Assembly: GCA_913049615.1 (NCBI GenBank)
Contig: CAJWZI010000171.1
Location: 1-5,072, forward strand
DNA: 5,072 nucleotides
DNA from: an uncultured Alphaproteobacteria bacterium
Lineage (GTDB): Bacteria; Pseudomonadota; Alphaproteobacteria; GCA-2731375
Direction: 5' to 3'
Of the stretch, positions 1 to 4,922 are shown in pieces. The notes under the pieces are model-generated. The model did no database searches. It saw only the letters and a list, made by a program, of their open reading frames with translations, and was not told the origin of the DNA. The translations under genes and the position numbers were made by a program. How positions within the stretch are numbered: the stretch's first letter is position 1; each line of letters starts with the position of its first letter.

Positions 1-164
1 TTGTGCCCCTGCAAAACCTCAGCAACTAGATCTCTGATTGCTGTTACAATTCCATGATAGTCGCCCTGAGGCGTGGCCACCCTCCGTCGCGTCAACTCGG
101 TGCCGTCATCGCCCAGCACCAACGCTTCGATCTTCGTCCCGCCCAGATCAACACCGATGCGCAT
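1..164 (-). CDS. ROK-family sugar kinase, N-terminal fragment (Mak/fructokinase-like)
   Basis: This is the first 54 codons of a gene that continues past the left edge. The protein begins MRIGVDLGGTKIEALVLGDD; the DLGGTK at residues 6-11 is the phosphate-1 loop of the ROK (repressor, ORF, kinase) family, which binds ATP. The following pattern (GTELTRRRVATPQGDY) resembles E. coli Mak, a manno(fructo)kinase with the same TPxxDY stretch, so a cytoplasmic hexose kinase making a sugar 6-phosphate is the best guess. There is no helix-turn-helix in front of the kinase motif, which argues against a ROK repressor. The ATG lies 3 bases after the stop of the HAD gene, with a GGCGGGA stretch upstream that could serve as ribosome binding site, so the two genes are probably co-transcribed. 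Substrate specificity cannot be judged because the ExGH and zinc-site region is outside the window. Family call strong, substrate weak. Confidence 0.85.
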   Translation of the reverse strand, partial: MRIGVDLGGTKIEALVLGDDGTELTRRRVATPQGDYHGIVTAIRDLVAEVLQGH

Positions 165-167
165 AGA

Positions 168-863
168 TCAAAATCCCGCCGCCGTTAAGCGCGCCTCAAT
201 GTACTTCTGCACACCCGGCCAATCATCGATCCGAACATCTGCGTCCTCAGCCTGCCCCAGGAAATCGCGAAGACGATAGTCCGCAATGAAATGCAAGCGG
301 GTCACCACGTGCGCCAACCTCGCGACCGAGGTAATGTTGTGCGGGATATCATCGAGGAAAAATATCGGCGCCCTTAGTTGGTTCGCCAGATAGGCCACAG
401 CGGCGCCCTTCTTGCCAATATTCGCCACTAACGGATAGTCCATGCCGTTCTTTACAAGGGCGCGTCGCCGGGCCTCGTGACAAACGAGAGGCGTGTTCGA
501 TAAAACTAAAATTTGTGCCCGTTGGGCAAGTGCTTCCAAAGCCGCCGCGGCGCCATCGACGGGTTCGATCTGTTCCGTACGTTCCAAAAAATAGTCGTTT
601 ATCAGTTCTTTAACGGCATGAGCTGAGACCGCCTCGCCAGTCTCAGAATCACGTATGTTTCCGCGCATCGCAAAGGACTTCAAGTCCATAAAATGCCCGT
701 TGTCCAGTAAATAGGCCTCCAGACCGCGTACAAAGGCGAATATTACTTCATCGGCGTCACTAATGATCAACGGTCGGTCGGGAACCAGTTGCAATGTTTC
801 CAGTTGGGTCAAAACATCTTCGTGCAAACTGTCGTTTTCCAATACATCAACTCCATTCTTCAT
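168..863 (-). CDS. HAD-superfamily hydrolase (phosphatase-like)
   Basis: A 231-residue cytoplasmic protein with all four haloacid dehalogenase motifs in order: motif I ISDADEV with nucleophile Asp36 and acid/base Asp38, motif II LSNT around Ser122, motif III Lys151 or Lys152, and motif IV FLDD with Asp171-Asp172. HAD enzymes of this layout are usually Mg-dependent phosphatases acting through an aspartyl-phosphate. The roughly 60 residues between motif I and motif II form a helical cap candidate (residues about 45-110). The substrate is unknown; the downstream ROK kinase suggests, by inference only, a sugar or sugar phosphate. I chose the ATG at 861-863 (MKNGVD). The frame is open to an ATG at 957-959, but those extra 32 residues are Arg/Cys-rich, unlike any HAD start, and lie wholly inside the DUF3572 gene. 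With the chosen start the gene overlaps the end of DUF3572 by 17 bases, a usual sign of translational coupling. No signal peptide. Confidence 0.85.
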   Translation of the reverse strand: MKNGVDVLENDSLHEDVLTQLETLQLVPDRPLIISDADEVIFAFVRGLEAYLLDNGHFMDLKSFAMRGNIRDSETGEAVSAHAVKELINDYFLERTEQIEPVDGAAAALEALAQRAQILVLSNTPLVCHEARRRALVKNGMDYPLVANIGKKGAAVAYLANQLRAPIFFLDDIPHNITSVARLAHVVTRLHFIADYRLRDFLGQAEDADVRIDDWPGVQKYIEARLTAAGF

Positions 864-1134
864 GCCGACCACCGAACAAGCACCGCCGTGCCTGAGCCGG
901 CGCCTCTGCCGGCAGACCCGTTGCCTCACACATTTCCAATAGTTGCGGTTCGAAACCAAGAAAGAAATCCAATACGCCCGTCAGCATGCCAGGATCATCC
1001 GCCCTGGAGCGAAGATCAGACAATTCAACGCCACTAAGAGCCATGAAGCGCTGCAAGACGTTTTCATCCCCCACTAAGTAAGTTAGAGCTTGAAGCGCTA
1101 CAATCTTCGCCTGCTCTTCATTCATCGTGGGCAT
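847..1134 (-). CDS. DUF3572 family protein
   Basis: A small, acidic, all-helical protein of 95 residues whose function is not known. It matches the DUF3572 family in the ALQALTYLVGDENVLQRF core (residues about 14-30), the GVELSDLR turn and the VLDFFLG helix (residues 54-60). The family is, to my knowledge, confined to Alphaproteobacteria, where it is often found close to the divK-pleD cell-cycle regulators and rpmG. The start could be the ATG at 1132-1134 or the one three codons later (MNEEQ). Neither has a strong Shine-Dalgarno sequence; AAGACGG lies directly before the first. The C-terminal tail after residue 86 overlaps the HAD gene start and is longer than I expect for the family, perhaps a by-product of that overlap. 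It is the first gene of the DUF3572-HAD-kinase operon, with a long empty region upstream. Confidence 0.85.
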   Translation of the reverse strand: MPTMNEEQAKIVALQALTYLVGDENVLQRFMALSGVELSDLRSRADDPGMLTGVLDFFLGFEPQLLEMCEATGLPAEAPAQARRCLFGGRHEEWS

Positions 1135-1205
1135 CCGTCTTAGCTATCAAATTTGCGGTGGAATTTACGCTTTAGTAACCACACATTTTGATGCCTACAC
1201 CAAAA

Positions 1206-1235
1206 TTGACAGTTGCACTCGATAATTTCGAAAAT
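1206..1235 (+). promoter_or_regulatory. weak candidate promoter reading into the gene-free stretch
   Basis: A perfect TTGACA lies at 1206-1211, and 18 bases later there is GAAAAT (1230-1235), a 4 of 6 match to the -10 consensus. If active it would transcribe the plus strand towards the small open frame at 1429. The -10 is poor and the region is AT-rich, so a chance match is quite possible. Confidence 0.18.
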
Positions 1236-1287
1236 CGTGCCAAAATTCGAAACCTCAGGGTCGTCGTTGTGATATCAAACACGCCAC

Positions 1288-1306
1288 TTAGCGTCGAAGA
1301 CGCTAA
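1288..1306. repeat. perfect 8-bp hairpin with 3-base loop
   Basis: TTAGCGTC (1288-1295), loop GAA, GACGCTAA (1299-1306) form a perfect inverted repeat. Read on the minus strand the loop is TTC closed by C-G. A run of six T begins at 1320 on the plus strand, 13 bases after the hairpin, which is too far for a standard intrinsic terminator. No plus-strand gene ends just before it. It could be an operator, a structured 5' leader element of the DUF3572 operon (about 154 bases before the start codon) or a relic terminator. Confidence 0.5.
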
Positions 1307-1428
1307 ACTTAACATGAACTTTTTTCACGATCATTTAGATACGCATGGGTAGGTCGCGACGCAAAATTAGGAAGGCATCGAAGCCTTGGCAATCTATTGC
1401 GACAATTTCTGAATAAATTTTCATTCGC

Positions 1429-1578
1429 ATGCAGCAACCCGAGATGTCCAATTTGGAAGTCATCAAATCAATCCAGAAAAAGCATGAGGCGATGGCCATT
1501 CCCGTGAGCATAATCGCGGTGTTGTCGGAAAGGTCCGGCCGGGTGCGGGAGTTGGACGCGGAAATCAGCGGCTTTTAA
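1429..1578 (+). CDS. small hypothetical open frame (49 aa), doubtful
   Basis: An ATG-to-TAA frame encoding a 49-residue peptide (MQQPEMSNLEVIKSIQKKHE...). It is charged and probably helical at the N-terminus, has a short hydrophobic stretch IPVSIIAVL at residues 25-33 and ends in SGRVRELDAEISGF. An internal ATG at 1444 (MSNLEVI) is an alternative start. I do not recognise a family. There is no good ribosome binding site before either start. The amino acid composition is protein-like, and it sits in the more coding-looking part of the gap, so it may be a real small gene, a remnant of a larger lost gene, or chance. Confidence 0.22.
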   Translation: MQQPEMSNLEVIKSIQKKHEAMAIPVSIIAVLSERSGRVRELDAEISGF

Positions 1579-1586
1579 CGAGCCGG

Positions 1587-1793
1587 GTGAAACACAGTGT
1601 CTGCTTTGTTGACCTTGTGGTCCGAATCGGCAGCGAGCTATTTGTCGACCTGAAACCTAATTCGACGTAGGTGTCTTGCATGACCGTGGTTGAGCACCTA
1701 AACGAACCGATTACCGCGGCATCTATCAAGGTTCCCAAACAAGACCTGAAATTCGCGGTCTTGATTTGCATTAGTGCTGCCTTACCTCAATGA
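1587..1793 (+). pseudogene. possible decayed coding remnant (frame interrupted by TAG)
   Basis: Starting at a GTG at 1587, one plus-strand frame reads VKHSVCFVDLVVRIGSELF and then, after eight more residues, a TAG at 1671-1673. It continues open in the same frame to a TGA at 1791-1793, including an ATG at 1680 (MTVVEHLNEPITAASIK...). Both halves have protein-like composition with alternating hydrophobic residues. The frame differs from that of the open frame at 1429-1578. I recognise no family. A broken gene is one reading; random open frame is the other. Confidence 0.18.
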
Positions 1794-1868
1794 GCAATAA
1801 ACTAATCTGCTGCCTGCGCGCCGGATGTCTGAGGTTCGATTGATCCCAAAGGATCCAAAACGAATTAA

Positions 1869-1886
1869 GCCGGCGCATGCGCCGGC
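1869..1886 (-). terminator. 18-base perfect palindrome, probable rpmG terminator
   Basis: GCCGGCGCATGCGCCGGC is a perfect palindrome. On the minus strand, about 60 bases after the rpmG stop codon, it folds to a GC-rich 7-bp stem with a CATG loop. The stem can be extended by a G-U and an A-U pair to 9 bp, and is followed by the T-rich stretch AATTCGTTTT. That is a reasonable, though not ideal, intrinsic terminator. A weaker hairpin (TGGGC 1905-1909 with GCCCA 1916-1920) lies between it and rpmG. A protein-binding palindrome or a dispersed repeat element are alternatives. Confidence 0.5.
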
Positions 1887-1947
1887 CTTGTTCCGTTCAT
1901 TTTCTGGGCACAAGCGCCCAACTGGTAATCCAGGCGTGGGGAACCAA

Positions 1948-2115
1948 CTATTTGATCTTGCTCTCCTTGAAATCCACATGCTTGCGGACTACCGGATCGT
2001 ATTTTTTTACCACCATTTTTTCTGTCTGCGTTCGGGGATTTTTCTTGGTCACGTAGTAGTATCCGGTGTCGGCACTGCTCACCAGCCGGATCTTAACGGT
2101 TGTCGGTTTTGCCAT
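1948..2115 (-). CDS. rpmG: 50S ribosomal protein L33
   Basis: A 55-residue protein beginning [20 protein letters not shown] and containing [11 protein letters not shown] and the [19 protein letters not shown] end typical of bacterial L33, a small basic protein of the large ribosomal subunit. The length is exactly that usual in Alphaproteobacteria. It has no cysteine at all, so it is the zinc-independent (C-minus) form without the two CxxC zinc knuckles. The ATG at 2113-2115 has GGAG eight bases upstream (2124-2127). It is the last gene before a probable terminator at 1869-1886 and has its own likely promoter at 2167-2194, so it need not depend on read-through from the NUDIX genes. L33 next to a NUDIX gene is an arrangement I know from many alphaproteobacteria. 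Confidence 0.97.
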   Translation of the reverse strand: MAKPTTVKIRLVSSADTGYYYVTKKNPRTQTEKMVVKKYDPVVRKHVDFKESKIK

Positions 2116-2166
2116 TACACAAACTCCAAAATTCAGGGCACGCGCGCGCCAAAATCCAAGGCCCGG

Positions 2167-2194
2167 AACATAAAGCTACTCGCCCCAGTGTCAA
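2167..2194 (-). promoter_or_regulatory. sigma70-type promoter for rpmG
   Basis: On the minus strand CTTGACA gives a perfect -35 (TTGACA, 2189-2194), followed after 16 bases by TATGTT (2167-2172), a 4 of 6 match to the -10. CTTGAC is the -35 form favoured by the housekeeping sigma factor of Alphaproteobacteria. The expected transcript start is near 2160, giving a leader of about 45 bases with the GGAG ribosome binding site. It lies directly after the stop codon of the upstream NUDIX gene (2202), in non-coding DNA, which strengthens the case. Confidence 0.6.
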
Positions 2195-2201
2195 GTCTGC
2201 A

Positions 2202-2864
2202 TCAGGCTTCATATTTGACCACCGCCCGGCCATTTCGATAACTGAACAAAGGCACACCAAACGGTTTCCAACCTTCACGGTGGCGCTTGATCTCACCCAG
2301 CACAAATTCGGTCACATCAGCCACATCCATGGTCAGGGCATCGACCAGGGTAACCCATTGTAGATCGTGTAGTTCGTCACTATCACACGGCTGGCCCGAC
2401 GTATTTCTTACATCAATGGCAAAAAAGCGGGCGTGAAATCGCATGGGACTATCTGGTGGCGTTATGGCCCGCGCCACATAATCCAACGACCCTAAATTTG
2501 GACGAATTCCTCCATTGTAATGTTCACCAATTATGAGACCGGTCTCTTCAAATGTCTCTCGTACCGCCGCCACTGCTAAGGCGCGGGCCATGCGCGCCGA
2601 CCATTTGTTCTCCAGCTTACGGGCAACCGGTTTTGCAAGATCGCAAGCCAAATTGACATCCCGGTCAGCAACATCGACCCGGCCACCCGGAAAGACGAAG
2701 ATATTCGGCATGAATCGATGACGTGATGTGCGACGCCCCATTAGGACCTCTGTAACACCCTTGTGCTGCCGGTAGATTACCAAGCTAGCAGCATCACGAG
2801 GCCGCGCCGGTTTTTTAGGCCGCGTGTAAGGTCTGCCAGCTTTAGTCTTTTTCAAAGCACTCAT
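2202..2864 (-). CDS. NUDIX hydrolase, second of a tandem pair
   Basis: A 220-residue soluble protein of the NUDIX superfamily, enzymes that hydrolyse a nucleoside diphosphate linked to another group, using Mg ions. The Nudix box is visible as FPGG (58-61) and RETFEETGL (102-110), with Glu103, Glu106 and Glu107 the expected metal ligands. The box is enlarged: Gly61 and Arg102 are 41 residues apart instead of the standard 14, and the Glu of the GX5E part is replaced by Arg94. Eukaryotic NUDT19-type CoA hydrolases also carry an inserted box, so a CoA- or ADP-linked substrate is conceivable but unproven. The N-terminus (about 20 residues) is Lys/Arg-rich. The protein is clearly paralogous to the gene just upstream (shared RPRDAA, VFPGGRVD, ARALA, AVRETFEETGLI, ARFF). 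Its ATG overlaps the upstream stop as ATGA, so translation is probably coupled. Confidence 0.92.
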   Translation of the reverse strand: MSALKKTKAGRPYTRPKKPARPRDAASLVIYRQHKGVTEVLMGRRTSRHRFMPNIFVFPGGRVDVADRDVNLACDLAKPVARKLENKWSARMARALAVAAVRETFEETGLIIGEHYNGGIRPNLGSLDYVARAITPPDSPMRFHARFFAIDVRNTSGQPCDSDELHDLQWVTLVDALTMDVADVTEFVLGEIKRHREGWKPFGVPLFSYRNGRAVVKYEA

Positions 2865-3553
2865 TCGTATTCTATTCCGCGCTTCCCATGGCGCATAATA
2901 CGTACGGGCACGCGCTGGGGCCTCTTGATTTTGCCCGCCTTGTCCACCATGCTAGGAATCGCTTCCAACACGATTTTTTGGATGGGCGGCGTGGGCAGCT
3001 CGACTGCCTTAGGGATCGGCAACCAGAGCAAATTCAATAATTCACCATCACCCTGTAGTTTTCCATGCAGTTTGGAACCATCCGCCAAAAAAAAACGGGC
3101 ATTGAACCGAATGGGACGAATGGGTGGTGTCACAGCCCGATAAACATACTCCAGTCCGTCAAGAACTGGGGCATAGCCAGCATCATAGAATGGTGCCCAG
3201 ATAGGAGACGCATTTTTGGGCATCGCGGTCACACGTTTGCCTAGGATGAGGCCGGTCTCCTCGAACGTCTCGCGCACCGCTGTCATGGCCAGTGCGCGGG
3301 CGCGATGCGGCGAGGCGGAGGTTGAAAGATGTTTGGCTACATGCGGTCGAATTTCCGTAGCGGCGTGAGCATACCCGTCGGCGCGATCAACTCGTCCGCC
3401 AGGAAAAACCCATTGATCAGGCATGAATTTGTGTTTGCCATGTCGCAGCCCCATCAGGACACACGTCTTGCCACGAACCTGGCGCAGCAGCACCAGTGTG
3501 GCGGCGTCGCGCGGACGAACAACGCGCTTCTTTTCTTCTAGTAATTTGGACAT
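2861..3553 (-). CDS. NUDIX hydrolase, first of a tandem pair
   Basis: A 230-residue NUDIX protein with FPGGRVDRAD (50-59) and RETFEETGL (94-102). Glu95, Glu98 and Glu99 are the likely metal ligands. As in its neighbour, the Nudix box carries a 27-residue insertion (Gly53 to Arg94 is 41 residues) with an ARALAMTAV helix before the catalytic part. Compared with the downstream copy it has about ten extra residues after the box (RVTAMPKNASPIWAPFYDAG region, 107-126) and a different C-terminus ending in RGIEYE. Paired copies this different suggest distinct substrates rather than simple dosage. The ATG at 3551-3553 is the only sensible start, yet no Shine-Dalgarno sequence precedes it (ACTAAGCAAT), so initiation may be weak or leaderless. 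It is the first gene of the pair; 105 bases without a gene separate it from the rhodanese. Substrate unknown. Confidence 0.92.
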   Translation of the reverse strand: MSKLLEEKKRVVRPRDAATLVLLRQVRGKTCVLMGLRHGKHKFMPDQWVFPGGRVDRADGYAHAATEIRPHVAKHLSTSASPHRARALAMTAVRETFEETGLILGKRVTAMPKNASPIWAPFYDAGYAPVLDGLEYVYRAVTPPIRPIRFNARFFLADGSKLHGKLQGDGELLNLLWLPIPKAVELPTPPIQKIVLEAIPSMVDKAGKIKRPQRVPVRIMRHGKRGIEYE

Positions 3554-3658
3554 ATTGCTTAGTCGGAAATGCGGCTGGAGATACGGGAAGCGAGATTTAT
3601 GCTACCGTCAAACTCGCATGCCAGTTGCCCTGCTGTCCAGCCCGCACCGGCCCCGCAG
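3554..3658 (-). promoter_or_regulatory. gap between rhodanese and NUDIX genes, likely holding the NUDIX promoter
   Basis: This 105-base gap contains no frame of interest. A TTGACG on the minus strand (3606-3611) is a possible -35, but the best -10-like sequence, TATCTC, is about 23 bases further on, too far for a standard promoter. The left part near the rhodanese stop is GC-rich without a clean hairpin, so I see no terminator and read-through from the rhodanese gene is possible. Confidence 0.25.
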
Positions 3659-3988
3659 TTAATAACGGCACATTTTCGGGTCAACCATAAGTGCCCAGGA
3701 ATCAATGCCACCCGCCAAATTATGAACATTTGTAAAACCGTGTCCGCGCAAGAATTGAGCTACCTGGTCACTGCGGCCACCATGATGGCACATCACTACC
3801 AGAGGCTGGTTCCTGGGCAGATCAGGGATCCGTCGCGGGACCTCTTGCATCGGAATATGCAGCGCTCCGTCAATCGCGCAAAATACCAGCTCCTCGTCTT
3901 CCCGAACGTCGAGAAGTGTCAGTTCGACACCCTCATCTCGCGCATTTGATAGGGTTTTCACATTGATATCACTACCCCAATGCATCAT
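3659..3988 (-). CDS. single-domain rhodanese-like sulfurtransferase
   Basis: A 109-residue cytoplasmic protein that is one complete rhodanese domain. It shows LLDVREDEEL (25-34), the IDGALHIP stretch (39-46) before the active site, and the loop CHHGGRS (67-73) with the predicted persulfide-carrying Cys67. Residues 91-98 (LAGGIDSW) and the end VDPKMCRY are typical of the short GlpE-like or MoeB/ThiF-associated rhodaneses. It probably passes sulfane sulfur from a donor such as thiosulfate or a cysteine persulfide to an acceptor; which acceptor is unknown. Two further cysteines, Cys37 and Cys107, are present. The start is the ATG at 3986-3988 (a second ATG follows at once), with GGAG eight bases upstream (3997-4000). 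It faces away from nfuA across 85 bases, so a link to Fe-S cluster supply is a fair inference. Confidence 0.92.
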   Translation of the reverse strand: MMHWGSDINVKTLSNARDEGVELTLLDVREDEELVFCAIDGALHIPMQEVPRRIPDLPRNQPLVVMCHHGGRSDQVAQFLRGHGFTNVHNLAGGIDSWALMVDPKMCRY

Positions 3989-4073
3989 ACTTTTCTCTCC
4001 CTATTTACTCCAGTTTGGTTTAAATAGCTGCATATCTCAATATTCACAATGGGATCAATTGAGGATCAGAAAG
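3989..4073. promoter_or_regulatory. divergent control region between rhodanese and nfuA
   Basis: This 85-base AT-rich region must carry the promoters of both genes. For the rhodanese, the minus strand offers TTGTGA (4044-4049), a 17-base spacer and TATTTA (4021-4026), a modest match. For nfuA I find no convincing pair; TATCTC at 4033-4038 is the best -10-like sequence. TCAATTGA, an 8-base palindrome, lies just before the nfuA ribosome binding site. I looked for the alphaproteobacterial iron boxes (RirA-type TGA-N9-TCA and Irr-type TTTAGAA palindromes) and saw none. Confidence 0.4.
4061..4064 (+). promoter_or_regulatory. ribosome binding site fixing the nfuA start
   Basis: GAGG lies nine bases before the ATG at 4074. 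With the MFIQTEATPNP beginning typical of the family, it decides for this start over the upstream in-frame ATG at 3963, which lies inside the rhodanese gene on the other strand. Confidence 0.7.
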
Positions 4074-4922
4074 ATGTTTATTCAGACTGAAGCGACACCG
4101 AATCCGGCGCAAATGAAATTCCTACCTGGCCAGCCAGTTATGCCATCTGGGGTGGCGTATTTTTCAGATGAAATAACGGCCGAACGCTCGCCTCTGGCAC
4201 AACGCCTCTTCGCCATCGAGGGCGTGGCCAGTATATCACTGGATAAAGACTCCATCACCGTTACAAAGGCGGATAAGTGGGATTGGCAAGCTCTAAAAAC
4301 TTTGGCTCTGGCTGCAATCATGAACCATTATACAGCTGGCGATGAAGTAATTTTGGAGAATGACACCCCCGATTTGTCAGAGGCAGCATTGACCGACCCA
4401 GACGCCGACGTCGAAGTGATCGCCAATATAAAAGATTTGTTGGACAGCCATGTTACACCTGCCTTGGCCGATGGCAATGGTACGGCTGTCTATCGTGGTT
4501 TTAGGGATGGCATGGTGATCCTTGAATTAACGGGTGCCGCAAAGAATTTGCGGCACAATATCGAGGAGATGATGCAACATTATCTGCACGAAATTGATGG
4601 CGTGATGGACCTGGAGGACATGACGCCAAAACCTGGTCTGGATACTGAGGAAGGCCGCGCAATCCGTCGTTTACTTGACGAACATGTGAACCCCCAGGTG
4701 GCGTCGCACGGCGGCCATATTTCTTTAGTGGATGTGGCTGGCGATACTGCGTACGTGCGTTTAGAGGGTGGTTGCCAGGGTTGCGGCATGGCGGATGTGA
4801 CTTTGAAGCAGGGCGTTGCAAACGAGATACGATCGATCGCTCCATCCATTATCAATGTCCTCGATGTAACGGACCATGCCGGTGGTGCAAATCCCTATTA
4901 CCAACCAGGCAAGGGCATGTGA
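4074..4922 (+). CDS. nfuA: NfuA-like Fe-S cluster carrier with two NifU-like domains, the first degenerate
   Basis: A 282-residue cytoplasmic protein for carrying and delivering Fe-S clusters. Residues 1-90 are the Nfu N-terminal domain (MFIQTEATPNPAQMKFLPG, SPLAQRLF, VTKADKWDW). Residues 112-182 are a NifU-like domain of the usual alphaproteobacterial kind (IANIKDLLDSHVTPAL, YRGFRDGMVILELTG). Where relatives have a GSCAGCPSS-type loop it reads GAAKNL (154-159): both cysteines are gone and a few residues are deleted. Residues 191-267 are a second NifU-like domain (RRLLDEHVNPQVASHGG, GGCQGCGMADVTLKQG) with cluster ligands Cys234 and Cys237. Its ending, VTDHAGGANPYY, is like the C-terminus of E. 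coli NfuA. Common alphaproteobacterial Nfu proteins are about 185 residues, so this one has an extra domain. The CQGC domain probably binds a [4Fe-4S] cluster at a dimer interface; the middle domain may serve for contacts. The gene is divergent from the rhodanese and overlaps the next gene by 4 bases. Confidence 0.93.
   Translation: MFIQTEATPNPAQMKFLPGQPVMPSGVAYFSDEITAERSPLAQRLFAIEGVASISLDKDSITVTKADKWDWQALKTLALAAIMNHYTAGDEVILENDTPDLSEAALTDPDADVEVIANIKDLLDSHVTPALADGNGTAVYRGFRDGMVILELTGAAKNLRHNIEEMMQHYLHEIDGVMDLEDMTPKPGLDTEEGRAIRRLLDEHVNPQVASHGGHISLVDVAGDTAYVRLEGGCQGCGMADVTLKQGVANEIRSIAPSIINVLDVTDHAGGANPYYQPGKGM

Larger units (their letters stand above)
1135..1947. other. 813-base stretch without a convincing gene
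   Basis: Between the start of DUF3572 and the stop of rpmG, both on the minus strand, I find no protein of a known family in any frame, and no tRNA or recognisable structural RNA. The first part (about 1140-1430) is visibly AT-rich, while 1430-1800 looks more like coding DNA. It contains a perfect 8-base inverted repeat at 1288-1306, an 8-base palindrome GTCGCGAC at 1353-1360, a short inverted repeat AAGGC/GCCTT at 1372-1387, a 49-codon plus-strand frame at 1429-1578, two in-frame open pieces at 1587-1793 split by a TAG, and a strong 18-base palindrome at 1869-1886. It should contain the promoter of the DUF3572 operon, but I could not pick a convincing -35/-10 pair on the minus strand. It may be a decayed locus. 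Confidence 0.6.

Noticed and set aside
864..959. Longer HAD protein starting at 957-959
   Set aside because: The extra 32 residues are Arg/Cys-rich and lie entirely within the DUF3572 gene in another frame; MKNGVD at 863 gives a normal HAD length.
1309..1323. CtrA-like site TTAA-N7-TTTT upstream of DUF3572
   Set aside because: The second half-site has two mismatches to TTAA and the region is AT-rich, so the match is not better than chance.
1829..1846. tRNA T-arm-like GGTTCGATT
   Set aside because: The flanking bases do not pair as a T-stem, and no anticodon arm or acceptor stem can be built around it.
2138..2152. CG dinucleotide run (ACGCGCGCGCC) before rpmG
   Set aside because: It is short, lies within the probable rpmG leader region, and shows no repeat structure of note.
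1825..2241. 138-residue plus-strand open frame
   Set aside because: It lies antisense to rpmG and the end of the NUDIX gene and has no family features; it is a shadow.
3963..4073. 37-residue N-terminal extension of NfuA from an ATG at 3963
   Set aside because: It runs antisense through the start of the rhodanese gene, is not like any Nfu N-terminus, and the ATG at 4074 has a GAGG site and the family start MFIQTEATPNP.
4501..4855. Minus-strand open frames of 114 and 91 residues
   Set aside because: Both are antisense shadows of the clearly coding nfuA, with low-complexity Pro/Ser/Arg composition.
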